DNA from: Nocardia sp. CC227C
Lineage (GTDB): Bacteria > Actinomycetota > Actinomycetes > Mycobacteriales > Mycobacteriaceae
Length of the DNA: 64,000 bases
Assembly (NCBI RefSeq): GCF_030767025.1
Contig: NZ_JASITE010000001.1
Coordinates: forward strand, 186,001-250,000
Reading direction: 5' to 3'
Position numbers and translations under genes: made by a program
In this document: positions 23,163-31,660 of the stretch, piece by piece
Layout of the letters: each line of letters starts with the position of its first letter
How positions within the stretch are numbered: position 1 is the first letter of the stretch
Notes under the pieces: model-generated
What the model was told of the DNA's origin: nothing
Database searches by the model: none
Seen by the model: only the letters and a program-made list of their open reading frames with translations

Positions 23163-24242
23163 TCAGGCATCGCGTTCCAACTCCAGAGCTTGCCGCAACT
23201 CGTCGACATCCGCTTCGAGAAGATCGGCGTAGGGACGTAGCGTAGCGGCGCCGGATTCGTAGGCGGCGTAGGAATCTCGCACCAGTAGTCCGGGCGGGCG
23301 CAGCCGTCGGGCTTCGGTGACACGATGTGCGAATTCGCTACTACGGCCTATCATTCCGGCTGCCTTGGCCGCGGTGATCGTCTTGTAACGGTCACAGGTG
23401 CCAGCATCGATCAATCTGAGTCCGAGTAGCCGGAATGCCAACGCCGAGGGGGTGACTTGGAGTTCATAGGAAAGGTTCGCGAACCCTTCCGGAGTCAGGC
23501 TCGTCGTGCATGTTTCACGCAGCAGATCTTCGGGCATGAGGAATGCCGAAGCGAAAGCGTTGGCGCGCATTTCGCTGGGGGATCGCGTGCGAGCGTAGAT
23601 GTCGGTGTCGATGTGCATGTCCTGGTCATCGCCAGCGAGCAGGTGACCGAGTTCGTGCGCCAGCGTGAACCGCTGTCGGGCGGGCACCGTGCCGGTCGCG
23701 AGCACGATCAGTTTGGCGTGGGCGGCGGACGTGGCGAGGCCATCGAAGCCGGTACCGAGGTCGATGGCCGTGACATCGGCCCCGAAGCACGTCTCGACCA
23801 ATCCGGCGAGGTTCGGTTCGACGATCGACCGTCCCGCCGCCGACAGTCGTGCCGTCGCCGCTGCGGCCAACCTGGTGCCCTGCTCTCGGTAGGTGCCGGT
23901 GGTGTCGACCGAGATCGGTTGCCATGGTTGCGGATAGCCGAGAGCGGCGATCTCGCCGCGGATGCCGATGTATCGCTGAGCTGTTCTGATCGCATGCTCG
24001 GCGCTGCCGCCGGTCGTGCGGGCCGCCATGGTGACCGGCTGCTCGATGCCGGTGACGAGCCAGTCGACCGTCACCTCGCACAGCTGCGCGATGCGGGTCA
24101 GGTCGTCGGAGGAGAAGCGGCGCACGCCGGTGAGCGATTTCGACAGTTTCGAGTCGTCGAGTCCCACCCGGTTCGCGAAATCGCGCTGGCTCAGGCCGGA
24201 AGCCTGGATCAATGCGCGAACGCGGTGGGCGGTGTCGGACAC
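23163..24242 (-). CDS. XRE HTH plus ImmA/IrrE metallopeptidase regulator
   Basis: The protein has 359 residues. An N-terminal XRE HTH (LIQASGLSQRDFANRVGLD, SKLSKSLTGVRRFS) is followed at about 190-205 by FTLAHELGHLLAG, the zinc-protease HExxH of ImmA/IrrE, and by MRANAFASAFLMPEDLL, the family's second conserved block. ImmA/IrrE enzymes cleave partner repressors after DNA damage or phage entry; in fused forms such as this the HTH binds DNA and the protease acts as the switch. It diverges from drmD across a 186-bp spacer with two matching palindromes, and it leads the helicase gene. It probably autoregulates and also controls DISARM. Confidence 0.92.
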   Translation of the reverse strand: MSDTAHRVRALIQASGLSQRDFANRVGLDDSKLSKSLTGVRRFSSDDLTRIAQLCEVTVDWLVTGIEQPVTMAARTTGGSAEHAIRTAQRYIGIRGEIAALGYPQPWQPISVDTTGTYREQGTRLAAAATARLSAAGRSIVEPNLAGLVETCFGADVTAIDLGTGFDGLATSAAHAKLIVLATGTVPARQRFTLAHELGHLLAGDDQDMHIDTDIYARTRSPSEMRANAFASAFLMPEDLLRETCTTSLTPEGFANLSYELQVTPSALAFRLLGLRLIDAGTCDRYKTITAAKAAGMIGRSSEFAHRVTEARRLRPPGLLVRDSYAAYESGAATLRPYADLLEADVDELRQALELERDA

Positions 24243-24262
24243 ATGACGTAACGTAGCAGGGC

Positions 24263-24277
24263 TTGCGAATATCGCAA
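24263..24277. promoter_or_regulatory. Operator 1 between the ImmA/IrrE regulator and drmD
   Basis: TTGCGAATATCGCAA is a perfect 15-bp palindrome (arms TTGCGA/TCGCAA with a 3-base centre). It lies 20 bp before the regulator start. The same arms recur at 24338-24352. Confidence 0.8.
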
Positions 24278-24337
24278 CGGTCGACCGCGTTGCTCTGATG
24301 CGCTACCACGAGGCGCCTGGATCGAATCTATGTGCGA

Positions 24338-24352
24338 TTGCGAAAATCGCAA
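24338..24352. promoter_or_regulatory. Operator 2 between the ImmA/IrrE regulator and drmD
   Basis: TTGCGAAAATCGCAA has the same TTGCGA/TCGCAA arms as operator 1, 75 bp away centre to centre (about seven helical turns), which would suit a looped repressor. It is 76 bp before the drmD ATG. It is flanked on the left by an extra half-site TGCGA. Confidence 0.8.
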
Positions 24353-24428
24353 ACCTTCGCGAGGATTGGCATGCCGCCGCTTCGAATCGAGGTAGACGGC
24401 CTAGATTGAGAGGGGTGCGGGGATCGCT

Positions 24429-27400
24429 ATGACGATCACAAGGGAGTGGGAATCGGGCGCTGCGCCGCGGCGGGCGCACCCGGAGGTGCCGTCACCGGGT
24501 CAGGTCGTCACCGTTCGCGGTTCGACCTGGGCCGTGGCCGACGTGGCGGTGCAGGGGCTGCCGCGCAGCCCGGCCGACGAGGGGGAGCCCGGCCTGACGC
24601 ACGTCGTCTCGCTGCAATCGCTCGACGAGGATCGCCTGGGGGAAGAACTCGCCGTCGTCTGGGAGCTCGAGGTCGGCCATACGGTCGCACCGGATCAGGG
24701 GTTGCCGGAGACGATCTCCACCGTCGGCTTCGACGACCCGAACCGTCTCGCGGCGTTCGTGGACGCTGTCCGCTGGGGTGCGGTCACTTCGGCCGACGAC
24801 GACTCCTATCAGTCACCGTTCCGCAGCGGCGCGAATGTCGAAGCATTCCAGCTGGAACCGCTGCGCCGCGCGCTGCGGTCACCGCGGACCAACCTGCTGC
24901 TGGCAGATGATGTCGGTCTCGGCAAGACCATCGAAGCCGGACTGGTCATTCAGGAACTCCTGCTGCGCCACCGCGCCCGGTCGGTGGTCGTGGTGTGTCC
25001 GCCGAGCCTGGCCCTGAAATGGCAGGACGAGATGCGGGAGAAGTTCGGCCTGGATTTCGTGATCGTCAACCGCGAGTTGCTGGCGCGGGTGCGACGCACG
25101 CACGGGCTCAACGCCAACCCGTTCCGATTGTTCCCCCGGGTCATCGTCAGCATGTCGTGGCTGCCGACACTGCGCGCGCAGCGTCTCCTGCGTGAGGTGT
25201 ACGCCGATGCGGGGGATGCGAACTCCGCCCGCCGGTACGCGTTCGACGCACTGGTGGTCGACGAGGCGCATCATGTCGCGCCCGCCGGGCCTGCGGCGAT
25301 CGGCGGCAAGCGCGGCTACGCGGTGGACAGTCAGCGCACCCTCGCCACCCGAGCACTGGCGCAGCGGTGTGAGCATCGGCTGTTCCTGTCGGCGACGCCG
25401 CACAACGGCTACCCGGAGTCCTTCACGGCGCTGCTGGAGATGATCGACGGCCGCCGCTTCACCCGCGGTGCGAACCTCGACGAACAGGCGCTCAAGGACG
25501 TCGCCGTGCGCCGACTCAAGACCGACATCAAGGACAAGGGCTTCAAGGCTCGTGAGCTGAAGAAGATCGTGTTCACGCCGAGCGAGGAGGAACAGGAGAA
25601 GTTCACGCTCCTGGACCGCATCCTGCGGGAGAGCGCCCGCAAGAACAACCGGGCACGCTCCGGCGACATCGTCGCCATGCTGTTGAAGAAGCGCTTCCTG
25701 TCGAGCCCCTGGGCCTTCGCGCTCACCATGGAGCTGTACGAACAGTCACAGGTGACCGGTCGCCTGCCAAATATGGACGAAGACGACGCCGAGTACTACC
25801 AGGAGGTGCTGGGCAGCGGCCAGTCCGACGAGGAGGAGGGCGCGCCCGAGCAGCCGGAGTTCACCACGTTGCGACGCAGCAAGGGCTCCGATCCGCTGTC
25901 CGCCGCAACCGGGGCGGAGATCAAGGCCCTGGTCGAATGGGGCCGTCGGCATGAGTACAAGCCGGATTCGCGTCTGCAGGCCCTGCTCGACTTCCTCGAC
26001 AGCGTCTGCCGCCCGGACGGCAAGAACTGGACCAATGAGCGCGTGGTCGTCTTCACCGAGTACGCCGCGACCCTGGCATGGATCGAGGACGTGCTGAATC
26101 AGCGCGGATACCGGGACCGGCTCGAGGTGATCCAGGGTTCCACCGATACCGAGGAGCGGGAACTCATTCGAGCCCGCTTCACCGCCGACCCGAGCAAGGA
26201 ACCGGTACGCGTCCTGCTCGCCACCGACTCGGCAGGCGAAGGCATCGACCTACAGACGCACTGCCACCGCCTGGTGAACTTCGACATCCCGTTCAACCCA
26301 TCACGGCTCGAGCAGCGCATCGGCCGCATCGACCGCTACGGGCAGACCGAGACACCCCAGATCTTCCACTTCGTGCCCGAGCGCACCTCCAGCACGTTCG
26401 CCGCGGACCAGGACTTCATGCGCCGCATCGCCGAGAAGGTCGGCAATGTGCACCGTGACCTCGGCTCGGCGAATCAGGTGATCGACGAGGAGATCCAGGA
26501 ACATTTCAGCCCGACCGTGGCCAAGCGCCGCGGCGGCAAGAAGAAGGAGACGCCCGAGGACGGCAATGCGGTCATCACCAAAACGCTTGCCGGACAACGG
26601 GAACTGAGTCGCGAACTGACCGAGCTCGCGCGCGATCACGCCGTCAACAAGACGCGCATGCATCTGACCCCGGCGAATATGCGCCGCGTCGTCGACACCG
26701 CGCTGGAACTGAACGCCCAGCCCGCGCTCATCGAATACGGCGACCAGGACACCGACGCCGCCGTCTTCCGGGTTCCCGCCTTGAGTCCGGCCTGGCAGCC
26801 CGCGCTGCGTGGCCTGGACACCCGGCTGGAGCCCGGGGTGTGGCGGCCGATCACCTTCGACGACGAAGCGGCTCGTGGCCGGGACGACCTGGTGCACATC
26901 CATCTCGGGCACGCGCTCATCCAGCGTTCGGCGCGCCTGCTGCGCAGCGCGCTGTTCGGATTCCAGTCTCCGGTGAACCGGGTGACCGCCGTGGTGGTGG
27001 ACGATCTGCCGCAGTCGTGTGTGGCGGCCGTGTCGCGGCTGGTGCTGGTCGGGCGCGGCGGGGTGCGCCTGCACGAGGAGGTGTTCCTCACCGGCATTCG
27101 CATCCGAGGCAACGATATGGCGGAGGCCAAGGTCGAAGAACTCCTCGACCGCACACTCGACAACGAGAATCTCACCCTCGCGAGCGAAGACGTGCGCGCG
27201 GTGCTGACCGAGCGCTGGAACGAAGCGGGTTCCCGACTGCACACCCGGCTCTTGAACGCCATGACGCGGCGCGCCGAGACTCGTCAGGAACGGGTCAAGG
27301 ACCTGCTGCGCTCCCGCCATGACTCCGATGTCGCTCGCGTGCACGAGATCTACGCCGCGTTCCGCCTCAACCTGCGCGATTCGCTGAAGAAGCTCACCGA

Positions 27401-27629
27401 GCAGCGGGCCGAGCTGGAGATGCAGCTGTTCACCGAGGACATGCGCCGCCAGTTGCGCAACGACATCAACGCCATGCAAGACCGACTCGACAACCTCGAC
27501 GACGAGGAACAGCGCGAAATCGACTCCATCGGTGAGCGGTACGCCGACATCAAACCGCACGTATCCGCCGCCGCCGTGGTCTTCGCCCTGACCCCCGCCG
27601 ACGCCCAGCCCGGAGCTCTGACCCGATGA
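24429..27629 (+). CDS. drmD: DISARM class 1 SNF2-like helicase DrmD
   Basis: This 1,066-residue SF2/SNF2 ATPase has NLLLADDVGLGKTIEAGLVI (Walker A, near 155), VVDEAHH near 276 and LFLSATPHNG near 320. The C-terminal helicase lobe has VVVFTEYAATLAWIEDVL, LATDSAGEGIDLQ and EQRIGRIDRYGQ near 630. A long charged C-terminal part follows. It is the first gene of drmD-drmMI-drmA-drmB-drmC, the gene order of class 1 DISARM (defence island system associated with restriction-modification). DISARM methylates host DNA and blocks incoming phage DNA. The stop overlaps the next start (ATGA). No nuclease motif is visible in this subunit. Confidence 0.93.
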   Translation: MTITREWESGAAPRRAHPEVPSPGQVVTVRGSTWAVADVAVQGLPRSPADEGEPGLTHVVSLQSLDEDRLGEELAVVWELEVGHTVAPDQGLPETISTVGFDDPNRLAAFVDAVRWGAVTSADDDSYQSPFRSGANVEAFQLEPLRRALRSPRTNLLLADDVGLGKTIEAGLVIQELLLRHRARSVVVVCPPSLALKWQDEMREKFGLDFVIVNRELLARVRRTHGLNANPFRLFPRVIVSMSWLPTLRAQRLLREVYADAGDANSARRYAFDALVVDEAHHVAPAGPAAIGGKRGYAVDSQRTLATRALAQRCEHRLFLSATPHNGYPESFTALLEMIDGRRFTRGANLDEQALKDVAVRRLKTDIKDKGFKARELKKIVFTPSEEEQEKFTLLDRILRESARKNNRARSGDIVAMLLKKRFLSSPWAFALTMELYEQSQVTGRLPNMDEDDAEYYQEVLGSGQSDEEEGAPEQPEFTTLRRSKGSDPLSAATGAEIKALVEWGRRHEYKPDSRLQALLDFLDSVCRPDGKNWTNERVVVFTEYAATLAWIEDVLNQRGYRDRLEVIQGSTDTEERELIRARFTADPSKEPVRVLLATDSAGEGIDLQTHCHRLVNFDIPFNPSRLEQRIGRIDRYGQTETPQIFHFVPERTSSTFAADQDFMRRIAEKVGNVHRDLGSANQVIDEEIQEHFSPTVAKRRGGKKKETPEDGNAVITKTLAGQRELSRELTELARDHAVNKTRMHLTPANMRRVVDTALELNAQPALIEYGDQDTDAAVFRVPALSPAWQPALRGLDTRLEPGVWRPITFDDEAARGRDDLVHIHLGHALIQRSARLLRSALFGFQSPVNRVTAVVVDDLPQSCVAAVSRLVLVGRGGVRLHEEVFLTGIRIRGNDMAEAKVEELLDRTLDNENLTLASEDVRAVLTERWNEAGSRLHTRLLNAMTRRAETRQERVKDLLRSRHDSDVARVHEIYAAFRLNLRDSLKKLTEQRAELEMQLFTEDMRRQLRNDINAMQDRLDNLDDEEQREIDSIGERYADIKPHVSAAAVVFALTPADAQPGALTR

Positions 27630-30600
27630 CCACAGCCACCAGGAAGTCTCGCGCCCGCGCCGCCACCCGGTCGGTCACCGACATGCACCGGGCGTGGCTG
27701 GAGCTGGTCGACACCGAGGGACCGTTCCTGTCGATCCCCGTGCTGAAGCGGGTGTGGCCGACCGGTATGCCGCCGATGAACGCGGACGCCCTCGAGACCC
27801 TGCGGGACGCCAAGCCTGCATTCGAAAAGGCTTGGGAGGAATGGGATTCCCACCGCGAGGATGCTGAGACGGGTGATCGCTACCTGGTCGCTCGTAATAA
27901 ATGGGTCGATACCATCCTGCGCGAGGTGATCGGCTGGGGACCGATGTACACCACCTCAGTCGCGGAGGTGAAGTCCCCGAACGGCGTTGTCACCGTACGC
28001 GCCACCGGCGCACTGGTGCACCGTGAACTCACCGGCGCACTGGTGCTGCTAGTCGATCCCGTCGACTCGCTGCGAGATCCGCTCGACGACGGCTGGGCGG
28101 CCAGCCCCATCGACCGCATGGAAGAACTGTTGCGTTCCGCCGGTGTCGGCATCGGCGTGGTCACCGACGGCCGTTGGTGGGCGGTGGTGTCCGCCCGCAA
28201 GGACACCATGGTCGCCTCCGGTGTGGTGGACGCGCAGACCTGGATCGAGGAACCGTTCACCCGCAACGCCTTCGTCGAGATCCTCAACCGCAAGTACCTG
28301 GTCGGCGGCAAGGCGGAGAACCGGCTCACCGAACTGTTCGGCGAGTCCGTCGCTGCCGCCGAGGAGATCACCGAGGCGCTCGGCACCCAGGTCAAGCAGG
28401 CGGTCGAACTGCTGGTGCAGGCGCTGTCGGAAGCCTCCCTGGAAGCCGGCACTCGCGGCGAACCGGACCCCTTGCCCGCCCAGCGCTCGCAGGTGTACGA
28501 GGCCGCCGTCACCGTCATGATGCGGGTGGTGTTCCTGCTGTTCGCCGAGGAACGCAACCTGCTGCCGCAGAGCGGCCTGTTCACCGCCGGGTACGGCATC
28601 ACCGACCGTCTCGACGTCCTCGACCAGCGAGCGCGGGAGGAGAGCACCGAGGTCCTCGACAGCACCTACCTCACCTGGCACCGCCTGCTCGCCACCTCGG
28701 AGGCCCTGTATCGGGGCGCGTCCTTCGAGGACATCCGCATCCCGTCCTACGGCGGGTCCCTGTTCGACCCGGACCGCTTCGAATTCCTCACCGCCCGCAC
28801 CGAAGCCGGCACCCTCGCGGTGCGCGTCAGCGACCGCGTCATGCTCGAGGTGCTGCGCGCGGTCCAGATCGCCGCTCCGAAGGGCCAGGACGCCCGCCGC
28901 ATCTCCTTCCGCGACGTCGACGTCGAGCAGATCGGCTACATCTACGAGGGCCTGCTCGGCTACTCGTGCGCGCCCGTGGAAGAAGTCACCGTCGGCCTCA
29001 TCGGGCCCAAGGGCGTCGAGCCGGAAATCACCCTGCGGGAGCTGGAAGCCCTCGCCGCCGCCAATCCGGACCCCGCCACACTCGCCGAGGAAATCGTCGC
29101 TTGGGCCAAGGACAGTCAGCCCGCCGCCAAGCTGCCCACCAAAACCGCGCTCGCCAAGGCGATCCGCACCACCGGCGAGATCGAGGACGCCGAGAACGCG
29201 GTCCGCAACGCCACGAGCGACGAAGCGCTCCGCGAGCGCCTGCGCCCCTTCATCGGCATCATCCGCCGCGATCTGCGCAACCGGCCATTCGTGGTGGCCG
29301 AGGGCGGAGTGATCGTCGTCGAAACGCCCTCGCGGTCATCGGCGGGCGCGCACTACACCCCGCGCTCCCTAGCCGAGGAAGTCGTCAAACACGCCCTCGA
29401 ACCGCTCGTCTACTCGCCAGGCCCGCACCAGACCGCCGACCGCGACTCCTGGCGGCTCATCGCGCCCGAACTCATCCTCGAACTCAAGGTCGCCGACATC
29501 GCCTGCGGCTCCGGCGCATTCCTCGTCGCCGCCGCGCGCTTCCTGGCCGCCCGACTGGTTGAATCCCGCCGCGAGTTCTACGGTGTGACCGGCCCCGCCC
29601 ACGACCTGCACCTGCACGCCATCCGCGAGGTGGTCGCCCACTGCCTCTACGGCGCGGACATCAACCCCATGGCCGTCGAGATGTGCAAGCTGTCGCTCTG
29701 GCTGGTCTCCCTCGACCCCAAACTGCCGTTCTCCTTCGTGGACGACAAAGTGCTGCACGGCAATTCGCTGCTCGGCCTCACCGACGTGCGCCAGCTCAAG
29801 AGCCTGCACATCTACCCGAACACGGCGGCGCAGGACGACCTGTTCAACCAGTCCGGAGCCGAGATCGACGACATCCTGCACCGGGCATCCATCCTGCGCC
29901 GCAACCTCGCCTCCGAGGTCGACAACAGCGACCCGCAACGGTCGGTGACGACCAAGCGGCGGCAGTGGCGGCACTACCAGGAGTTGACGGCGCGGCTGCG
30001 GGCGATCGCCGATGGGGTTGTCGCGGCGGGACTAATGCACGGGGGGAAGCCAGGGAAGGCACTCAACGAGGCGTATGAGAATCTGAGAGTCGCTGTAGAA
30101 TATGCGTTTCCACAGGATGGGCGCGACCCCGATACTGGGATGCTCGATCGCGTCATCGGTGCGGGGCTTACGCCCACTGTGCTGACCGACTATGCGTGCT
30201 GGACGCCGCTGCACTGGGTACTCGAGGTGCCGGATGTAATGGAACGCGGCGGGTTTGATGCTGTAATAGGAAACCCTCCTTTTATCGCGGGATCCGAAAT
30301 ATCCGGGGTGATGGGAACCAATATTCGTGACTTTATCGTGAACGCAGTGGCCGGCGGTAAGCGAGGCAACGCTGACTTCGTCGCCTACTTTTTCGTTCGC
30401 GCGCATGAAATCGTTAGGGGAATAGGCATTATTGGCCTTATTGCAACCAATACGATTGCGCAACTGCGAACACGTGAAGTCGGATTGGAAACATTGGTCG
30501 AATCTGGTCTTACTATTACGAGGTCAATTCAGAGCAGGAAGTGGCCTTCATCGAGTGCTAGTATTGAATACGCCGCCGTTTGGGGAACCTGGAGAGACGT

Positions 30601-31660
30601 TGATCCCAGTGCTCCGATTGTCGCAGATGGGGTTCCGGTTCGTAAAATATCGACGCTGCTTGAGTCGGTTGGAAGGGTTGGCGGTATCCCGTCTAGGTTG
30701 ACTGAAAACCGAAGGATTTGTTTCGAAGGATGTAAGCCTAACGGGGCGGGGTTCGTTGTCGATGCGTCTACCGCTCAGTCTTGGATTGCTAGCGATAATT
30801 CCCTGAAAGAGGTGCTATTCCCTTTTCTGGGCGGTGCGGATCTGAATTCTCAACCCACTGCGTCCGCAACACGGTGGGTCATCGACTTCTATGGTCTTGC
30901 TGAGGAAGATATACGAAATTATCCGCAGGCCTTTTGTCGTGTTGTGGAACGAGTGAAACCAGTGAGGGTGACCAATAGGGGGGCGTTGAGTAGAACTCCC
31001 TGGTGGGTATTTGAGCGGCCTCGCCCACTGATGCGAGAGGCTATTTCCAATCTTGAGACGGTGCTATGTATAGCTTTGACGAGCAGTACGGTGATGCCGA
31101 TGCGTGTGTCGAATGGTCAGGTCTTCGGTAATTCGCTCGGTGTATTCGCTGTAGAGTCCTACGCTGATCTTGCGATTCTTTCCTCGTGCTTACATCAGCT
31201 TTGGGCTATTACCTATGGATCTACAATGCGCACTGACATTCGGTATACGCCCTCTGATGTGTTCGAGACATTTCCCCGCCCCCGACCCAGTGGGCAGTTG
31301 ATGTCGGCTGGTCATAACCTGCATGTAGTACGCAGCGAGATAATGCAGCGCAGAGAACTCGGGTTGACCAAGCTATACAATCTTGTGAACGACCCGGAGG
31401 CTTCGGGCGCAGCAGACCCCGACGTTAGGTTGTTGCGGCGCCTTCACGAGGAGCTCGATCATGTCGCAATGGCCGCCTATGGTTGGGATGACGTTTCTCT
31501 AGATCACGGGTTTCACTCCTATCGCCAAATGCAACGTTGGACGGTCAGTCCGGCAGCTCGCGCAGAAATCCTGGATCGCCTGCTTGAGGAGAACCATCGC
31601 CGTGCCGCCATTCAAGGCGACGCCCTGATTGCTGACGCCGACGCGGAGGAGGACGAGTGA
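27626..31660 (+). CDS. drmMI: DISARM adenine-specific DNA methyltransferase DrmMI
   Basis: This 1,344-residue class I methylase has SAGAHYTPRSLAEEVVKHAL, LKVADIACGSGAFLVAAARF (SAM motif I, near 625) and FDAVIGNPPFIAG (NPPF catalytic motif IV, near 880), so it makes N6-methyladenine. The N-terminal ~600 residues look like the accessory part of Eco57I-like methylases. The last ~480 residues should hold the target-recognition domain. From about 30030 to 31650 the DNA has clearly lower GC (roughly half, against about two thirds elsewhere) and mixed third codon positions. In this part only, codons such as aat, ttt and tta are common, which suggests a recombined recognition region. The frame is intact throughout. 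It overlaps both neighbours by 4 bp. Confidence 0.92.
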   Translation: MTTATRKSRARAATRSVTDMHRAWLELVDTEGPFLSIPVLKRVWPTGMPPMNADALETLRDAKPAFEKAWEEWDSHREDAETGDRYLVARNKWVDTILREVIGWGPMYTTSVAEVKSPNGVVTVRATGALVHRELTGALVLLVDPVDSLRDPLDDGWAASPIDRMEELLRSAGVGIGVVTDGRWWAVVSARKDTMVASGVVDAQTWIEEPFTRNAFVEILNRKYLVGGKAENRLTELFGESVAAAEEITEALGTQVKQAVELLVQALSEASLEAGTRGEPDPLPAQRSQVYEAAVTVMMRVVFLLFAEERNLLPQSGLFTAGYGITDRLDVLDQRAREESTEVLDSTYLTWHRLLATSEALYRGASFEDIRIPSYGGSLFDPDRFEFLTARTEAGTLAVRVSDRVMLEVLRAVQIAAPKGQDARRISFRDVDVEQIGYIYEGLLGYSCAPVEEVTVGLIGPKGVEPEITLRELEALAAANPDPATLAEEIVAWAKDSQPAAKLPTKTALAKAIRTTGEIEDAENAVRNATSDEALRERLRPFIGIIRRDLRNRPFVVAEGGVIVVETPSRSSAGAHYTPRSLAEEVVKHALEPLVYSPGPHQTADRDSWRLIAPELILELKVADIACGSGAFLVAAARFLAARLVESRREFYGVTGPAHDLHLHAIREVVAHCLYGADINPMAVEMCKLSLWLVSLDPKLPFSFVDDKVLHGNSLLGLTDVRQLKSLHIYPNTAAQDDLFNQSGAEIDDILHRASILRRNLASEVDNSDPQRSVTTKRRQWRHYQELTARLRAIADGVVAAGLMHGGKPGKALNEAYENLRVAVEYAFPQDGRDPDTGMLDRVIGAGLTPTVLTDYACWTPLHWVLEVPDVMERGGFDAVIGNPPFIAGSEISGVMGTNIRDFIVNAVAGGKRGNADFVAYFFVRAHEIVRGIGIIGLIATNTIAQLRTREVGLETLVESGLTITRSIQSRKWPSSSASIEYAAVWGTWRDVDPSAPIVADGVPVRKISTLLESVGRVGGIPSRLTENRRICFEGCKPNGAGFVVDASTAQSWIASDNSLKEVLFPFLGGADLNSQPTASATRWVIDFYGLAEEDIRNYPQAFCRVVERVKPVRVTNRGALSRTPWWVFERPRPLMREAISNLETVLCIALTSSTVMPMRVSNGQVFGNSLGVFAVESYADLAILSSCLHQLWAITYGSTMRTDIRYTPSDVFETFPRPRPSGQLMSAGHNLHVVRSEIMQRRELGLTKLYNLVNDPEASGAADPDVRLLRRLHEELDHVAMAAYGWDDVSLDHGFHSYRQMQRWTVSPAARAEILDRLLEENHRRAAIQGDALIADADAEEDE

